Shown: positions 34,289 to 44,543 of the stretch, piece by piece
Layout of the letters: every line of letters starts with the position of its first letter
Numbering within the stretch: the stretch's first letter is position 1
Source of the DNA: Sediminibacterium sp. KACHI17
GTDB lineage: Bacteria > Bacteroidota > Bacteroidia > Chitinophagales > Chitinophagaceae
DNA: 64,000 nucleotides
Direction: 5' to 3'
NCBI RefSeq assembly: GCF_040362915.1
Contig: NZ_AP029612.1
Span: forward strand, 2,294,001 to 2,358,000
Program-made: the position numbers and the translations under genes
The notes under the pieces: generated by a model
What the model saw: the letters and a program-made list of their open reading frames with translations, nothing else
What the model was told of the DNA's origin: nothing
Databases searched by the model: none

Positions 34289-35023
34289 ATGAAGATCGCA
34301 GCGTTCATTCCTGCCCGATATGCCGCCACACGCTTTCCTGCAAAACTTATGCAAGTACTGGGAAACAAGTCGGTGATCAGACATACCTATGATAATACAG
34401 TAGCTACCGGTTTATTTGATGAAGTGTATGTAGTAACAGATAGTGATATCATTTTTCAGGAAATCAGTTCTCATGGCGGTAAAGCCATTATGAGTAAAAA
34501 GCAACACGAAAGCGGTAGTGACCGTATTGCAGAAGCAGTGGCGGATATGGATATTGATATTGTTGTAAATGTGCAAGGGGATGAACCCTTTGTTCAAAGA
34601 GCGCCATTGGAAAAATTATTGAATGTTTTTGAAGGAGAAGCCGGTAAATCTGTACAAGTGGCTTCATTGATGCAGGAATTAAAAGAACAAACATTTATCC
34701 AGGATCCCAACTATGTAAAAGTAGTAGTAGATAGAAATAACAATGCCTTGCTATTCTCACGTAGTGTAGTGCCTTATCCAAGAAGTACCGATGTGCCGAT
34801 CACTTACTATGAACATATCGGTGTTTATGCATTCCGAAAACAGTCACTGATCAATTTTACCAACTGGCCAATGACACCATTGGAATCCGCAGAGAAAATT
34901 GAATGTCTGCGATACCTGGAATATGGAATACCGATCAGAATGGCAGTGACGGGTTATATGGGAGTAGAAATTGATACACCAGAAGATTTAAAAAGAGCAG
35001 AACAATACCTGCATCAGCAATAA
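34289..35023 (+). CDS. kdsB: CMP-3-deoxy-D-manno-octulosonate cytidylyltransferase
   Basis: 244 residues. IPARYAATRFPAKLM (about 6-20), HESGSDRIAEA (about 73-83), VNVQGDEPFV (about 93-102) and ENIGVYAF-like YEHIGVYAFRK (about 169-179) identify KdsB. It activates Kdo with CTP for lipid A-core assembly. In bacteria that make 8-amino-Kdo, the KdsB-type enzyme takes the amino sugar; a kdnB gene 11 kb downstream makes this worth testing. Cytoplasmic. Confidence 0.93.
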   Translation: MKIAAFIPARYAATRFPAKLMQVLGNKSVIRHTYDNTVATGLFDEVYVVTDSDIIFQEISSHGGKAIMSKKQHESGSDRIAEAVADMDIDIVVNVQGDEPFVQRAPLEKLLNVFEGEAGKSVQVASLMQELKEQTFIQDPNYVKVVVDRNNNALLFSRSVVPYPRSTDVPITYYEHIGVYAFRKQSLINFTNWPMTPLESAEKIECLRYLEYGIPIRMAVTGYMGVEIDTPEDLKRAEQYLHQQ

Positions 35024-35122
35024 GGTATTTTTAATACTAAACCGCTGTAACGGTTGCAATTGACATAAGGCAAAACTTTATCTTTACAATACCCCCAACA
35101 TCATTTTACCAACAATGCCAGC

Positions 35123-38092
35123 ATGAGCAATACTAACAAAAACAGGTCGGTCATAATGCATGGAAGGGTTCGATGGCTGTTCTTTTTCGCCGTACTTACA
35201 TTGATCAGTTTTGGTATTGTACTGTATCTCATCAAAAAAGACCTTGATAAGACCAGAACTTCCGTTGATTTCACGTATTCTGTTTTAAAAGATATCGCCG
35301 AACTAAAAAGTTCTTTGGGGCAAGCAGAATCAGCTACACGCAGCTTATTGATCACAAATGATAAAAACTGGCAACCCATTATTGAGCAGCTGCATGAAAA
35401 AACAAATACGCTGTACGCCCAGGTAGTATCTAAGATCAAAAACGATTCAGCTTTTTCTTCTTCATCACTGATCTTATTGAAAGAACTGATTAGGAATAAA
35501 GAGAGCTTTCAAAAATCAGTGCTTGCTGATACTACAACAGCTGAGAACATTAAAAAGAGACTTTCTTTAACAGGCGAAGGGCCTCAACAATCTCAGGCTG
35601 CCTTCAATATACTCAATAGGCTTACTGTTTGCGGTGAAATCGTGCTCAGCCAAAGGCTAAAGGATAATGCGCAGAATTATTCCAAAAGTATTTATGCGGC
35701 CATTATTGGCGCCATCATTGCTTTTATAATTGTATTGGCATTGATCATTCAACTCAATAGAGATATTTCCCGCAGAAAGAAAGCAGAAGAAAGTGTTGGT
35801 TATAGCGATGAGCGTTATAAAAACCTCATTGAAAATGCGAGTGTGGTAATGTATACCACTGACCTTAATGGTATGATCACATTTGCGAATCAACAGGTAG
35901 GCGATCTGACTGGCTATTCCGTAGAAGAACTGATCGGCAAAGATTTTTCCTTTTTGTTACATCCTTCCTGGATGCAACAGGTATTCAATCATTATACCCA
36001 ACAATTTCAAAATAAGGTCACTTCCACCACTTTAGAATTCGTCATCAGAACAAAGACCGGTAATCAAAAGTGGGTGGAGCAAACCGCACAACTGATCCTT
36101 AAAGATGACATGGTACAAGGATTTCAGTGTATGGTGAGGGATATTACTGAAAAGAAGAAAATAGAACTGGAGCTGAAAGAATCAGAACAACGCAGAAAAG
36201 AAAATCAGTTAAGACTTGAAGCCATCTTAGAGAATACTACATCACTCATTTTTATTAAAGGATTAGATGGAAGATATATCACCATCAATAAACGTTTCAA
36301 AGAGGTAATGGGTGTTAGTGATGAAATGGTGATTGGCAAAACCGATTATGAATTTAGTGAGAAAGAAGCGGGAGATCATTATAAAATGCTTGATGAGGAA
36401 GTGGTCAACACCCGTAAACCTGTAGAAACAGAAGAATGGATCTTTGGTCCGGAAGGAAGGAAGAATTTATTGGTGATAAAGTTCCCGCTAATTGATCACA
36501 GAAAAAAGATCTTTGGTATTGGTGGTATTGCTACCGATATCACAGATCGGGTTTTGTATCAACAGAAACTCATTGAAGCCAGGAAAAATGCAGAAGAAGC
36601 AAAGCAGTTGCAGGAACAGTTTCTCGCAAATATGAGTCATGAGATCCGAACTCCGATGAATGGTATTCAGGGTATGACCAATTTGTTGTTGCAGACAGAA
36701 CTCAACGGACAGCAAAAGGAATTCACTTCCATGATCAAAAGATCGGTCAATAATCTATTGGTCATTGTGAATGATATTCTTGATTTCTCGAAGATCAAGG
36801 CCGGGAAAATCACACTTGATAAGGTTCCTTTTCAAATACGAGAAGTGCTCAATCAAATCAAAGTTCAGTTTGAACATGAATTAGCTCAAAAAGAACTGGA
36901 CCTCATGATTGATCACGATATGGGACTTCCGGAAACCGTTATCGGCGATCCATATCGTTTGAATCAGGTTCTTGTGAATGTGATCGGTAATGCCGTGAAG
37001 TTCACAGTTAGCGGAGAAGTGAGAATCAAAACAGATGTAACACAACAAACAGGAAACAAAGCCAGTATCCGATTCACGGTAACTGATACCGGGATTGGTA
37101 TACCCGAAGAAAAAACGGGGATCATCTTTGAACCCTTTACTCAGGCTGGTCCGGAGATCGCCAGAAATTATGGGGGTGCCGGATTGGGATTATCTATCTG
37201 TAAAGGATTACTTGAATTACAAGGGGGATCGATTCAATTCGCAAATATACCCGGTGGCGGTGCGGAGTTTGTGATCCAGATCCCATATGAAGTACAATAT
37301 GAACAGAGTGCTGAGAGAGATGAATCACAACTATTGAAAGGCAAAAATTTCTTGGTAGTAGAAGATAATGAGGTCAACCAGAAATTGGTCAGCTATGTTT
37401 TAAAGAAAGTGGGCGGTAATGTTGACATTGCAAACAATGGTAGAGCAGCCATCGATCTGTTAGAACAGAAAAAAGCATACTATGATCTGATCATTATGGA
37501 TATTCAAATGCCGGTAATGGATGGATATGAGGCCACTGAATACATCCGAAATACATTGCAGTTGCAAACACCGATTATTGCAATGACCGCAACAGCATTA
37601 AAAGGAGATCGTGATCGTTCTGTACAAGTTGGGATGAATGATTTCATGTTGAAACCTTTTGAGTTTAATGACCTTTATAAAAGATTGATACGACTGCTTA
37701 TAAAAGATACCATCGAAACAGATAACCTTGATGCTATGAATAGCCAGAAACTATATGACCTCTCTTTGTTAGAAGGTCTGGATGACAAAGACTCGCTATT
37801 GGATGTGCTGAACTTATTTCTAGAAAACACACCTGCGCAGATGACAGAACTTGCTCAGCTATCCGATACTGGCGATTGGGATGCTTTGTATCAGCTTGCG
37901 CATAAATTAAAAGGAGCACTCGCTATGTTGCAGGCAACCCATATTTCCGAATTATTGGGTAAAATTGAAGCGGCAGGAAGAGAAAGAAACGACACCGATC
38001 AGATACCGGCTAAAGTAGCGGAGGTATGCGCTTTATTTGACCAAATGAAGGCCCAATTGATAGACGAAAAAGAACAGATCATGGGTCGATAA
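35123..38092 (+). CDS. Hybrid sensor histidine kinase (CHASE3-like, 2 PAS, HisKA, HATPase, REC, Hpt), 989 aa
   Basis: Two membrane helices (about 18-37 and 190-211) flank a helical CHASE3-like sensor. Then come PAS1 (about 230-345), PAS2 (about 362-478), HisKA with His506 in NMSHEIRTPMNG, and HATPase with the N box (NVIGNAVKF), DTGIGIP and GGAGLGLS. A receiver domain carries Asp793 (IMDIQMPVMDG), and an Hpt domain carries His927 (LAHKLKGALAML). All phosphorelay residues are present. It is followed after 49 bases by a receiver protein and then by surface-polysaccharide-type genes, so it probably controls them. Confidence 0.92.
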   Translation: MSNTNKNRSVIMHGRVRWLFFFAVLTLISFGIVLYLIKKDLDKTRTSVDFTYSVLKDIAELKSSLGQAESATRSLLITNDKNWQPIIEQLHEKTNTLYAQVVSKIKNDSAFSSSSLILLKELIRNKESFQKSVLADTTTAENIKKRLSLTGEGPQQSQAAFNILNRLTVCGEIVLSQRLKDNAQNYSKSIYAAIIGAIIAFIIVLALIIQLNRDISRRKKAEESVGYSDERYKNLIENASVVMYTTDLNGMITFANQQVGDLTGYSVEELIGKDFSFLLHPSWMQQVFNHYTQQFQNKVTSTTLEFVIRTKTGNQKWVEQTAQLILKDDMVQGFQCMVRDITEKKKIELELKESEQRRKENQLRLEAILENTTSLIFIKGLDGRYITINKRFKEVMGVSDEMVIGKTDYEFSEKEAGDHYKMLDEEVVNTRKPVETEEWIFGPEGRKNLLVIKFPLIDHRKKIFGIGGIATDITDRVLYQQKLIEARKNAEEAKQLQEQFLANMSHEIRTPMNGIQGMTNLLLQTELNGQQKEFTSMIKRSVNNLLVIVNDILDFSKIKAGKITLDKVPFQIREVLNQIKVQFEHELAQKELDLMIDHDMGLPETVIGDPYRLNQVLVNVIGNAVKFTVSGEVRIKTDVTQQTGNKASIRFTVTDTGIGIPEEKTGIIFEPFTQAGPEIARNYGGAGLGLSICKGLLELQGGSIQFANIPGGGAEFVIQIPYEVQYEQSAERDESQLLKGKNFLVVEDNEVNQKLVSYVLKKVGGNVDIANNGRAAIDLLEQKKAYYDLIIMDIQMPVMDGYEATEYIRNTLQLQTPIIAMTATALKGDRDRSVQVGMNDFMLKPFEFNDLYKRLIRLLIKDTIETDNLDAMNSQKLYDLSLLEGLDDKDSLLDVLNLFLENTPAQMTELAQLSDTGDWDALYQLAHKLKGALAMLQATHISELLGKIEAAGRERNDTDQIPAKVAEVCALFDQMKAQLIDEKEQIMGR

Positions 38093-38141
38093 CCCGAAAT
38101 CTCGTACTTTTATTCAGTATCTTAAAGTCCGAAAGACATAT

Positions 38142-38510
38142 ATGAAAATCCTGGTTGCAGAAGATGAACCCATGTTATTAAAAACGATTGAGCTCAAGCT
38201 TAAGAAAGAGGGTTATGACGTCATTGCCACAATTGACGGAAGGGAAGCTATCTCAAAGATCGAATCTGAACAACCGGATCTGGTTATTTCAGATATAATG
38301 ATGCCTTATGCATCCGGTTTGGAGTTGACGGCGATGTTGAAAAAAGGAGAAAAGCAGATACCCATTATTATCTTATCTGCAATGGAGCAGGAGAAAGTAG
38401 TTATGGAAGCGTTTGAATTAGGCGCTGATGATTATATCACCAAGCCATTTAGTTTGAACGAATTATCTATCCGCGTAAAAAGACTCATGACCCGATTAGG
38501 AAAATCCTGA
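38142..38510 (+). CDS. Single-domain response regulator, 122 aa
   Basis: CheY-like receiver: acidic EDE at 7-9, phosphoacceptor Asp51 in LVISDIMMPYASGLE, switch ILSAME (about 78-83) and Lys in YITKPFS (about 101-107). No DNA-binding output domain. It sits between the hybrid kinase and the YaiO-type gene with short gaps (49 and 17 bases). The likely reading is that the hybrid kinase Hpt domain phosphorylates it and it acts on a protein of the polysaccharide locus. Confidence 0.9.
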   Translation: MKILVAEDEPMLLKTIELKLKKEGYDVIATIDGREAISKIESEQPDLVISDIMMPYASGLELTAMLKKGEKQIPIIILSAMEQEKVVMEAFELGADDYITKPFSLNELSIRVKRLMTRLGKS

Positions 38511-38527
38511 TCCTTAATATTGATCGT

Positions 38528-39790
38528 ATGTCTTTCAATCTGAATATAGGACGAATTCTTTTTGCAGTATTTGCAATATCTGTATCGCCGGTAGTCGCTC
38601 AAACTGATACGAGCAGTTCAGATGGTTTGTTGAAAGCGGCTCGAAAAGCAGCATTTGATGACGACAATTATCCGCAGGCTAAAGTCTATTTATATAAAGC
38701 CATTGAAAAAAGTCCTAATTATTCTGACCTGCGTGTTTTTCTAGGAAGGATCTATACATGGACAAAAAATTATGATAGTGCAAGGATTTGTTTTGAAGAA
38801 GTGTTGAAACAAAATCCGGGTTATGAGGATGCATGTTTGGCGTATGCAGACATGACATTCTGGAATGATGAAAACGAAAAATCATTGACCATTTGTGAGG
38901 AGGGTATCAAGTACAATCCTAAATCTGAAGGATTGTATCTGAAGAAAGCAAGGGTATTGAATTCCATGAGAAGATTTAGTGATGCAGATAAAGCAGTTCA
39001 AGTGGTGATATCACTGAATAAAAACAATACAGAAGCCAGGGCATTGGCTAACCGTATTCGGGAAAATGCAGTGAAGAATAGAATCGGAGTGAGTTATGAT
39101 TTTGTAACCTTTGATAAACAGTTTTCTGACCCATGGCACTTGGTCAGTGTTGATTACGGAAGAAATACCGGTATCGGTTCTATCATTGGACGATTCAATT
39201 ATGCCAATCGTTTTGCATCGAACGGATATCAATATGAATTGGAAGCGTATCCGCGTATTTCCAACACCTTCTATAGTTACGTGGGAATAGCGTATTCTGA
39301 TAACATTGGTGTTTTTCCGCATTGGCGTGGTGGATTTTCCCTATATGCCAATCTTCCCAAAAGCTATGAAGCTGAGTTGGGGGTACGTTATCTTAAATTT
39401 TCAGGAGATCCAACTTATGTCTATACAGGGTATGTTGGTAAGTACTACAAGAGTTGGTTATTTGGTGCGAGAGCTTATATAACACCCAGTACATTCACGA
39501 GCACGGTTTCTTCATCATATAATCTATCGGCGCGTTATTATTATGCCAGTGCAGATGATATGTTAGGCTTTAATATCGGTTATGGTGTTTCTCCCGATGA
39601 CAGACTCAATGTTATTCAATTGAACGGGGTTACCCAACTTACCTCTTATAAGGCAGGATTTATTTTCAGAAAAAAGTTTTCCAAGTTTAATGTATTCACT
39701 ATTGATGGTAGTTGGTTGAATCAGGAGTATCTGCCGAAAACAATCGGTAATCAATATCAATTCAGTATTGGATGTCTGAGAAGGTTTTAA
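38528..39790 (+). CDS. TPR plus YaiO-family outer-membrane beta-barrel protein, 420 aa
   Basis: Signal peptide (about 1-25), three to four TPR-like repeats (about 45-180; NYPQAKVYLYKAIEKSPNYSDLRVFLGRIYTW, YDSARICFEEVLKQNPGYEDA), then a barrel of about 230 residues (VSVDYGRNTGIGSIIGRFNYANRF, YPRISNTFYSYVGIAYSD) ending in FSIGCLRRF. The order TPR-barrel is that of YaiO and of export pores for exopolysaccharides (PgaA-like logic). It overlaps the next gene by 19 bases. Probably the outer-membrane exit or accessory of the polysaccharide made by the GT2 fusion. Confidence 0.8.
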   Translation: MSFNLNIGRILFAVFAISVSPVVAQTDTSSSDGLLKAARKAAFDDDNYPQAKVYLYKAIEKSPNYSDLRVFLGRIYTWTKNYDSARICFEEVLKQNPGYEDACLAYADMTFWNDENEKSLTICEEGIKYNPKSEGLYLKKARVLNSMRRFSDADKAVQVVISLNKNNTEARALANRIRENAVKNRIGVSYDFVTFDKQFSDPWHLVSVDYGRNTGIGSIIGRFNYANRFASNGYQYELEAYPRISNTFYSYVGIAYSDNIGVFPHWRGGFSLYANLPKSYEAELGVRYLKFSGDPTYVYTGYVGKYYKSWLFGARAYITPSTFTSTVSSSYNLSARYYYASADDMLGFNIGYGVSPDDRLNVIQLNGVTQLTSYKAGFIFRKKFSKFNVFTIDGSWLNQEYLPKTIGNQYQFSIGCLRRF

Positions 39791-40974
39791 ATAAACGTAC
39801 TCGAATTAAAATTTCTTGGCGAGGATTACTAGCCATTATTATATTCCTATTGCCTTTTTGGATGCTGGTAGTGTGGTTCTTTCTTCCCGGAAGAAAACTA
39901 CTTATAGCAATTGTTGATAAAACGGTTGTTGAATATCCCGGACAAGAACATCTTTCCTTGCATTGGGTATTGAATCAGGAAAAATTTTTGAAGAATAACA
40001 CAGAGCGTTACGAGCCTGATAAAGATTACTTTGGTTTTTTCCCATTAGAAGATGAAAAATACAAACTCAAAGGACTAGAACGCTTCGATTCAACACAATT
40101 GCAGAAGCTAAGTGTGGATGCAGATGCAGCCTATATTACAGATGCATATGGTGTTTTTCGTAATGAATGGTTCAAGCAAGGCAATATTCAGGATAGATCA
40201 GGTATTGTATACGGAGGCATGAGTAAACAGGATATTTATTTTCTGGAATTGATGAAACAAAAAAATAAACTCATCATCACAGAATTCAACTCAATTGGCT
40301 CACCGACAGATCCTGTTATCAGAAATAAATTTGAACAGACATTTGGCATCAAATGGTCTGGTTGGATTGGTCGGTATTTCGAATCTTTTGATACCACAAT
40401 CAATAAAGAATTACCCACCTGGCTCATTAACAATTATAAAAGATCGCATAACGATCAATGGCCGTTTAAAAAGGGTGGCGTAGCGTTTATCAATGCAGAA
40501 AATGATCTGGTTGTTATTCTTGAAAGCGGCAAACACCTGAAAACCGACCTGCCTTATATTTATGCTTCTCAAGAAGGAATCGAACACTACGGAATGCCGG
40601 AAAAAATAAAGTACTCATTTTGGTTTGACATTGTTAATATTGATCCCAAGGTCAATCATGTGGTCTCTGATTTTAGGATCGATGTGAATGAAGCTGGACA
40701 AACAGAATTGAATCAATACAAAATACCAGCTACTTTCCCAGCCATTACCACACATATCAATAAGGACTATCGGTTCTTTTATTTTTCAGCAGATTTTTGT
40801 GATAACCCCATTTCACTTTCCTCTTCCTATTTCAAAGGCGTATCATTATTCAAATGGATGATGTACACAGAACGAGAGCCATTAGAAAGAAAGAGTTTTT
40901 TCTGGCGTTTATATCGTCCCTTGGTAACCACCATTCTGAATGATTATTATGATAGTATCAAGGAAAATCAATAA
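39772..40974 (+). CDS. Membrane-anchored protein of unknown function, 400 aa
   Basis: One N-terminal membrane anchor (about 16-38; LLAIIIFLLPFWMLVVWFF), with a large extracytoplasmic domain. It contains LHWVLNQEKF, a strand/helix alternation with AYITDAYGVFRNEW, LIITEFNSIGSPTDPVIRNKFEQTFGIKWSGWIGRYF, then a beta-rich part. The middle recalls glutamine-amidotransferase-like domains at the N termini of some polysaccharide-modifying proteins, but no catalytic residues can be assigned. The 19-base overlap with the YaiO gene and the convergent 7-base overlap with the GT2-LtaS fusion tie it to the polysaccharide locus. Confidence 0.7.
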   Translation: MSEKVLNKRTRIKISWRGLLAIIIFLLPFWMLVVWFFLPGRKLLIAIVDKTVVEYPGQEHLSLHWVLNQEKFLKNNTERYEPDKDYFGFFPLEDEKYKLKGLERFDSTQLQKLSVDADAAYITDAYGVFRNEWFKQGNIQDRSGIVYGGMSKQDIYFLELMKQKNKLIITEFNSIGSPTDPVIRNKFEQTFGIKWSGWIGRYFESFDTTINKELPTWLINNYKRSHNDQWPFKKGGVAFINAENDLVVILESGKHLKTDLPYIYASQEGIEHYGMPEKIKYSFWFDIVNIDPKVNHVVSDFRIDVNEAGQTELNQYKIPATFPAITTHINKDYRFFYFSADFCDNPISLSSSYFKGVSLFKWMMYTEREPLERKSFFWRLYRPLVTTILNDYYDSIKENQ

Positions 40975-43900
40975 CGGGTATATTTCTGAATAAGACTGTC
41001 GGGAAGCAATTTTCTTTCCTGCATGAACCGTAGGTTCTTTCTTTTGAATTGGTTAAAAGAAGATTTCAGTTGAAACTTTTTTTCATTGGTAGGGTCTGGC
41101 TCCAGATCCATATTAGCATTAATCTTAAAGAAATCATCACCACTCAACATGTATGAGCCTCTGACATAATCAATCAAATCAGGTTTTGTCTGCTTTAATG
41201 GTATGGAATGATTATTCCGGAAAACTCTTCCAGTATCAATACCAGTACCTAACCATGCATTAAAGTTAGGAATGGTTAAACCATAACTATACTTTAACCA
41301 GGCAGTCAGTGTTGGAGCAATATCAAAGTGACTAGAGATAGCTGAAAACTTTTCAGGCTTATGTAACATAGGTGAATAGATGATCAATGGTACATGATAA
41401 CGATCTAGCTTAGTACTCATTGGTATTTCAGGCATACGATGGTCGCCGGTTATAATGAAAACCGTTCTTTTAAAATCTTTTCTCTTACTGTATTCATTTA
41501 AAAACTGCCGGATAGCATGATCCGCATAAAGAATACTGGAGTATTGATCCTGATATTTTCGATAATTTCTTTTCTGTGCCTCTGCAAACTTTAACTCACC
41601 CATTCTTTTTTCAAAGCGATTCACATATTCTTGTTGACCATTGATCAGAAACGGACTATGTGTTGCTACCGTTAGGATGATATCTAATTTTGAATGAACA
41701 CTATCATCTGCTGACTTATCCAGTACCAATTTGAAAAGTGAAGCGTCATCGTAACCCCAGCTAAATCCGGATGATGAGGCAGGTAGTTTTTGATATTTAG
41801 CAGCGTTAAAACTTCTTTCATCATAAATTTTTTCAACGCCGGTCTTTCTCAAAAACTGCTCCATATTATCAAAAGCAGATGCACCTCCATAAAAGAAAGA
41901 AGTCTGATAGCCATTATATCTCAGCAAATTTGCAATCGATAAATGTGACGGCATCTGATCACCTAATTCATTGAAGCCACTATTGCCAAAAGGAAGTGAG
42001 GCCAATACAGATGGAAGTACTGTAAATGTTCTTCCGCCTGTACTTAAGAAGTTTTCCCAATACAGACTTTTATTTGAGAGAGAATCAAGAAAAGGCGTAA
42101 AGCTACCTAGGTAAGCGTTTTGATTGCTAAATGCTCTTCCCAAGCCTTCTACAAGAATGATGACAATGTTGGGAGGTATTGAATCTTCTTGTGAAAAGAA
42201 GCTGCCTAGAACATTTTTAGTACTATCAGATTTATGTAGAAACGGGTAATTTTTAGTATCAATCTCCGTGTCTGCAAGAATATTGTCTGATTGATAATCG
42301 TCGCGATAAATATCTTCTTCCAGATCTTTCGGAAAGAATTTATTGAAGCTGGATGAATAGAAGTAATAAGATTTATTGAGTGATAGGTTATTACTGTATT
42401 CTCTTCCCGGAAGTAACGCTGCTGTTACTTTATTCAGATCCCTGATGCCGGCAGTAACGATCAATAGAATAAAAAAGACAACGATGCCATCATTGGCCAA
42501 CAATCTTTTAGGGAGTTTTATCAACGTAAAAACGGAGACTGCGCTGATTGATATCAAGCCTAATATCGCCAATATGGATAATCCTCCTGATGCTCCAACG
42601 GTTTGCTGAATATCAGCCCAAGAATAACTCCAAAGATCAGCGCCGAGAGGAACAAAGGATTCAATAAAATATTGTGATAATGCCAACTGAACCAATACAG
42701 CAAGTGAGCCCAGAATGATGAAGGAGATCCGTGCAACTTTTTTGCTGAAAACATACAGCAGTGTATACGGAAGAAAGCACCAAATAGTAAGTGATGACAT
42801 GAATGCGATGTCTTTCGCTAAACCATATAGTATCACTTCTTTAAAAAATTCCGGCTCCCCATGTTCTTTATAATCTAATACGATTTCAATTCCTCTGGCT
42901 ACTATGAACAATAACAATAAGGCTAGTATATGTCCGAGATAATAACGGAATGACTGGAATAATACATCCGGTATTTGATTCAATACTGGGGCCACTTTTC
43001 TTTTGTACCAGGAAAGTTGTACAGGTGCTTCTTCTGCGACTACAGGTATCGGTTCAGGTATGACTTCTACAATAGGTGCTGTTATTTCTTCTGCAATAGG
43101 CTGAGGTGCATCCGTGGTTTTCTTTGCAAAACCTTGACGGGTCATTTCTCCCCAGCTCTTCTTTTTTCTGAAATAATCTATGTATCCTTTGATAGCACTC
43201 CATACCACAAATGGATGAAAGTAAAAAGGTTCTGTAAGAGCCGTCAGTAATAAAACCAGAATATCGATCCTTCGTTTGTATTGATGATAAGTGATCACTT
43301 CCATCAAGATCGCGAAGGCGGAATATAGGTATCCAAATGAAACAATGAATAATAAGTAGGCAAAGAAAAATCCCCAGTCAAGCATGCCAAATGCAGCAAA
43401 TAAAAAGAAACAAACAAAGCCAAAGAACTCAATGACAGGAGCACACATTTCAAAAAAGAACCAGTAGGGATAACTCAGCATTCCCAACAATCCGTATTTC
43501 GGATTAAAGAACATTTTCTTGTGAAACTTCAATGTTTCGATCGTTCCTCTTGTCCATCGATTACGCTGTCTTCCCAAAATATCAAAAGAGCTGGGCGCTT
43601 CAGTCCAGCAAAGCGGATCAGGAATATATGTTACTCGATACTTTTCATTGCGTTCTTCCATATATCGACGCATTCGCACCACCAACTCCATATCTTCCCC
43701 AACTGTATTGTGATCATATCCGCCACACTTAATCGCAATGTCTTTATCAAAAGCACCAAAAGCTCCCGAGATCAGCATCAATCCATTCAATCGGCTCCAC
43801 GCCATTCTTCCCAGAATGAATGCCCTTATGTATTCCAAAATCTGCATTCGTGGCAGATAATCTTCTGCAAGTTTTACTTTTACCAAACGACCATCTTCAA

Positions 43901-44543
43901 TGATACAGGAGTTGGCAATTCTTACCACACCACCTGAAGCGATCACGCGCTCACCGGTTTGCTCTAAAAACGGTTTGATCATTTTTAGCAGCGCATCTTG
44001 CTCCAGGATACAATCCACATCAATACAAACAAGGTATTTATTCGAGGAGATATTAATACCTACATTTAAAGCATCTGCTTTTCCCCCGTTCACTTTATCT
44101 ACTACCAATAGTTTATGATAAATAGGGTTGCGACTTTTATAAACACCTCTTACATCTTTGGTCTTTATTTTATAGTCTACGAAATAGTCGATCTTTTCCA
44201 ACTCATATGCCTGGATCATCTTTTGTAAACAATCATCTTTACTTCCATCATTGATAACAATTACTTCAAGATTCACATAATAAATGGAAAGAAGTGATCG
44301 AATATTTTCGACAATGGTTTTACCCTCATTATAAGCGGGTGCGAGAATGCTTACTGTTGGGGCATGCGGAGAAGAAGCAAGGACCCTGTAGTCTGTAAAA
44401 CTATTTTTATGAATATATTTTCTTGTTTCGCCGATCGAAAAAATAGCGATGGCGATATAGGATAATAATAGGAGTGTGGAATAAATGAATATCCCATAAG
44501 TCAGTATATCAAAAGCGATATTTAGTGCTACATCCCAGTTCAT
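40968..44543 (-). CDS. Fusion of a processive GT2 glycosyltransferase and an LtaS-like phosphotransferase, 1191 aa
   Basis: Residues 1-460: a membrane helix, then a BcsA/PgaC-like GT2 with SILAPAYNEGKT (65-76), INDGSKDD (97-104), DVDC (175-178), GED (282-284) and RQRNRW (325-330), then further helices. Residues 470-510 are a Pro/Glu/Val linker. Residues 530-705 hold about five helices and 785-1150 an alkaline-phosphatase-fold domain: Glu799 in ILVEGLG, probable nucleophile Thr839 in GGRTF, and TGDHRMPEI. This is the complete layout of lipoteichoic-acid-synthase-like enzymes. One protein could thus build a glycan and transfer a phospho-alcohol group to it. It overlaps the upstream HEAT gene by 4 bases. 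Confidence 0.88.
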   Translation of the reverse strand: MNWDVALNIAFDILTYGIFIYSTLLLLSYIAIAIFSIGETRKYIHKNSFTDYRVLASSPHAPTVSILAPAYNEGKTIVENIRSLLSIYYVNLEVIVINDGSKDDCLQKMIQAYELEKIDYFVDYKIKTKDVRGVYKSRNPIYHKLLVVDKVNGGKADALNVGINISSNKYLVCIDVDCILEQDALLKMIKPFLEQTGERVIASGGVVRIANSCIIEDGRLVKVKLAEDYLPRMQILEYIRAFILGRMAWSRLNGLMLISGAFGAFDKDIAIKCGGYDHNTVGEDMELVVRMRRYMEERNEKYRVTYIPDPLCWTEAPSSFDILGRQRNRWTRGTIETLKFHKKMFFNPKYGLLGMLSYPYWFFFEMCAPVIEFFGFVCFFLFAAFGMLDWGFFFAYLLFIVSFGYLYSAFAILMEVITYHQYKRRIDILVLLLTALTEPFYFHPFVVWSAIKGYIDYFRKKKSWGEMTRQGFAKKTTDAPQPIAEEITAPIVEVIPEPIPVVAEEAPVQLSWYKRKVAPVLNQIPDVLFQSFRYYLGHILALLLLFIVARGIEIVLDYKEHGEPEFFKEVILYGLAKDIAFMSSLTIWCFLPYTLLYVFSKKVARISFIILGSLAVLVQLALSQYFIESFVPLGADLWSYSWADIQQTVGASGGLSILAILGLISISAVSVFTLIKLPKRLLANDGIVVFFILLIVTAGIRDLNKVTAALLPGREYSNNLSLNKSYYFYSSSFNKFFPKDLEEDIYRDDYQSDNILADTEIDTKNYPFLHKSDSTKNVLGSFFSQEDSIPPNIVIILVEGLGRAFSNQNAYLGSFTPFLDSLSNKSLYWENFLSTGGRTFTVLPSVLASLPFGNSGFNELGDQMPSHLSIANLLRYNGYQTSFFYGGASAFDNMEQFLRKTGVEKIYDERSFNAAKYQKLPASSSGFSWGYDDASLFKLVLDKSADDSVHSKLDIILTVATHSPFLINGQQEYVNRFEKRMGELKFAEAQKRNYRKYQDQYSSILYADHAIRQFLNEYSKRKDFKRTVFIITGDHRMPEIPMSTKLDRYHVPLIIYSPMLHKPEKFSAISSHFDIAPTLTAWLKYSYGLTIPNFNAWLGTGIDTGRVFRNNHSIPLKQTKPDLIDYVRGSYMLSGDDFFKINANMDLEPDPTNEKKFQLKSSFNQFKRKNLRFMQERKLLPDSLIQKYTRY

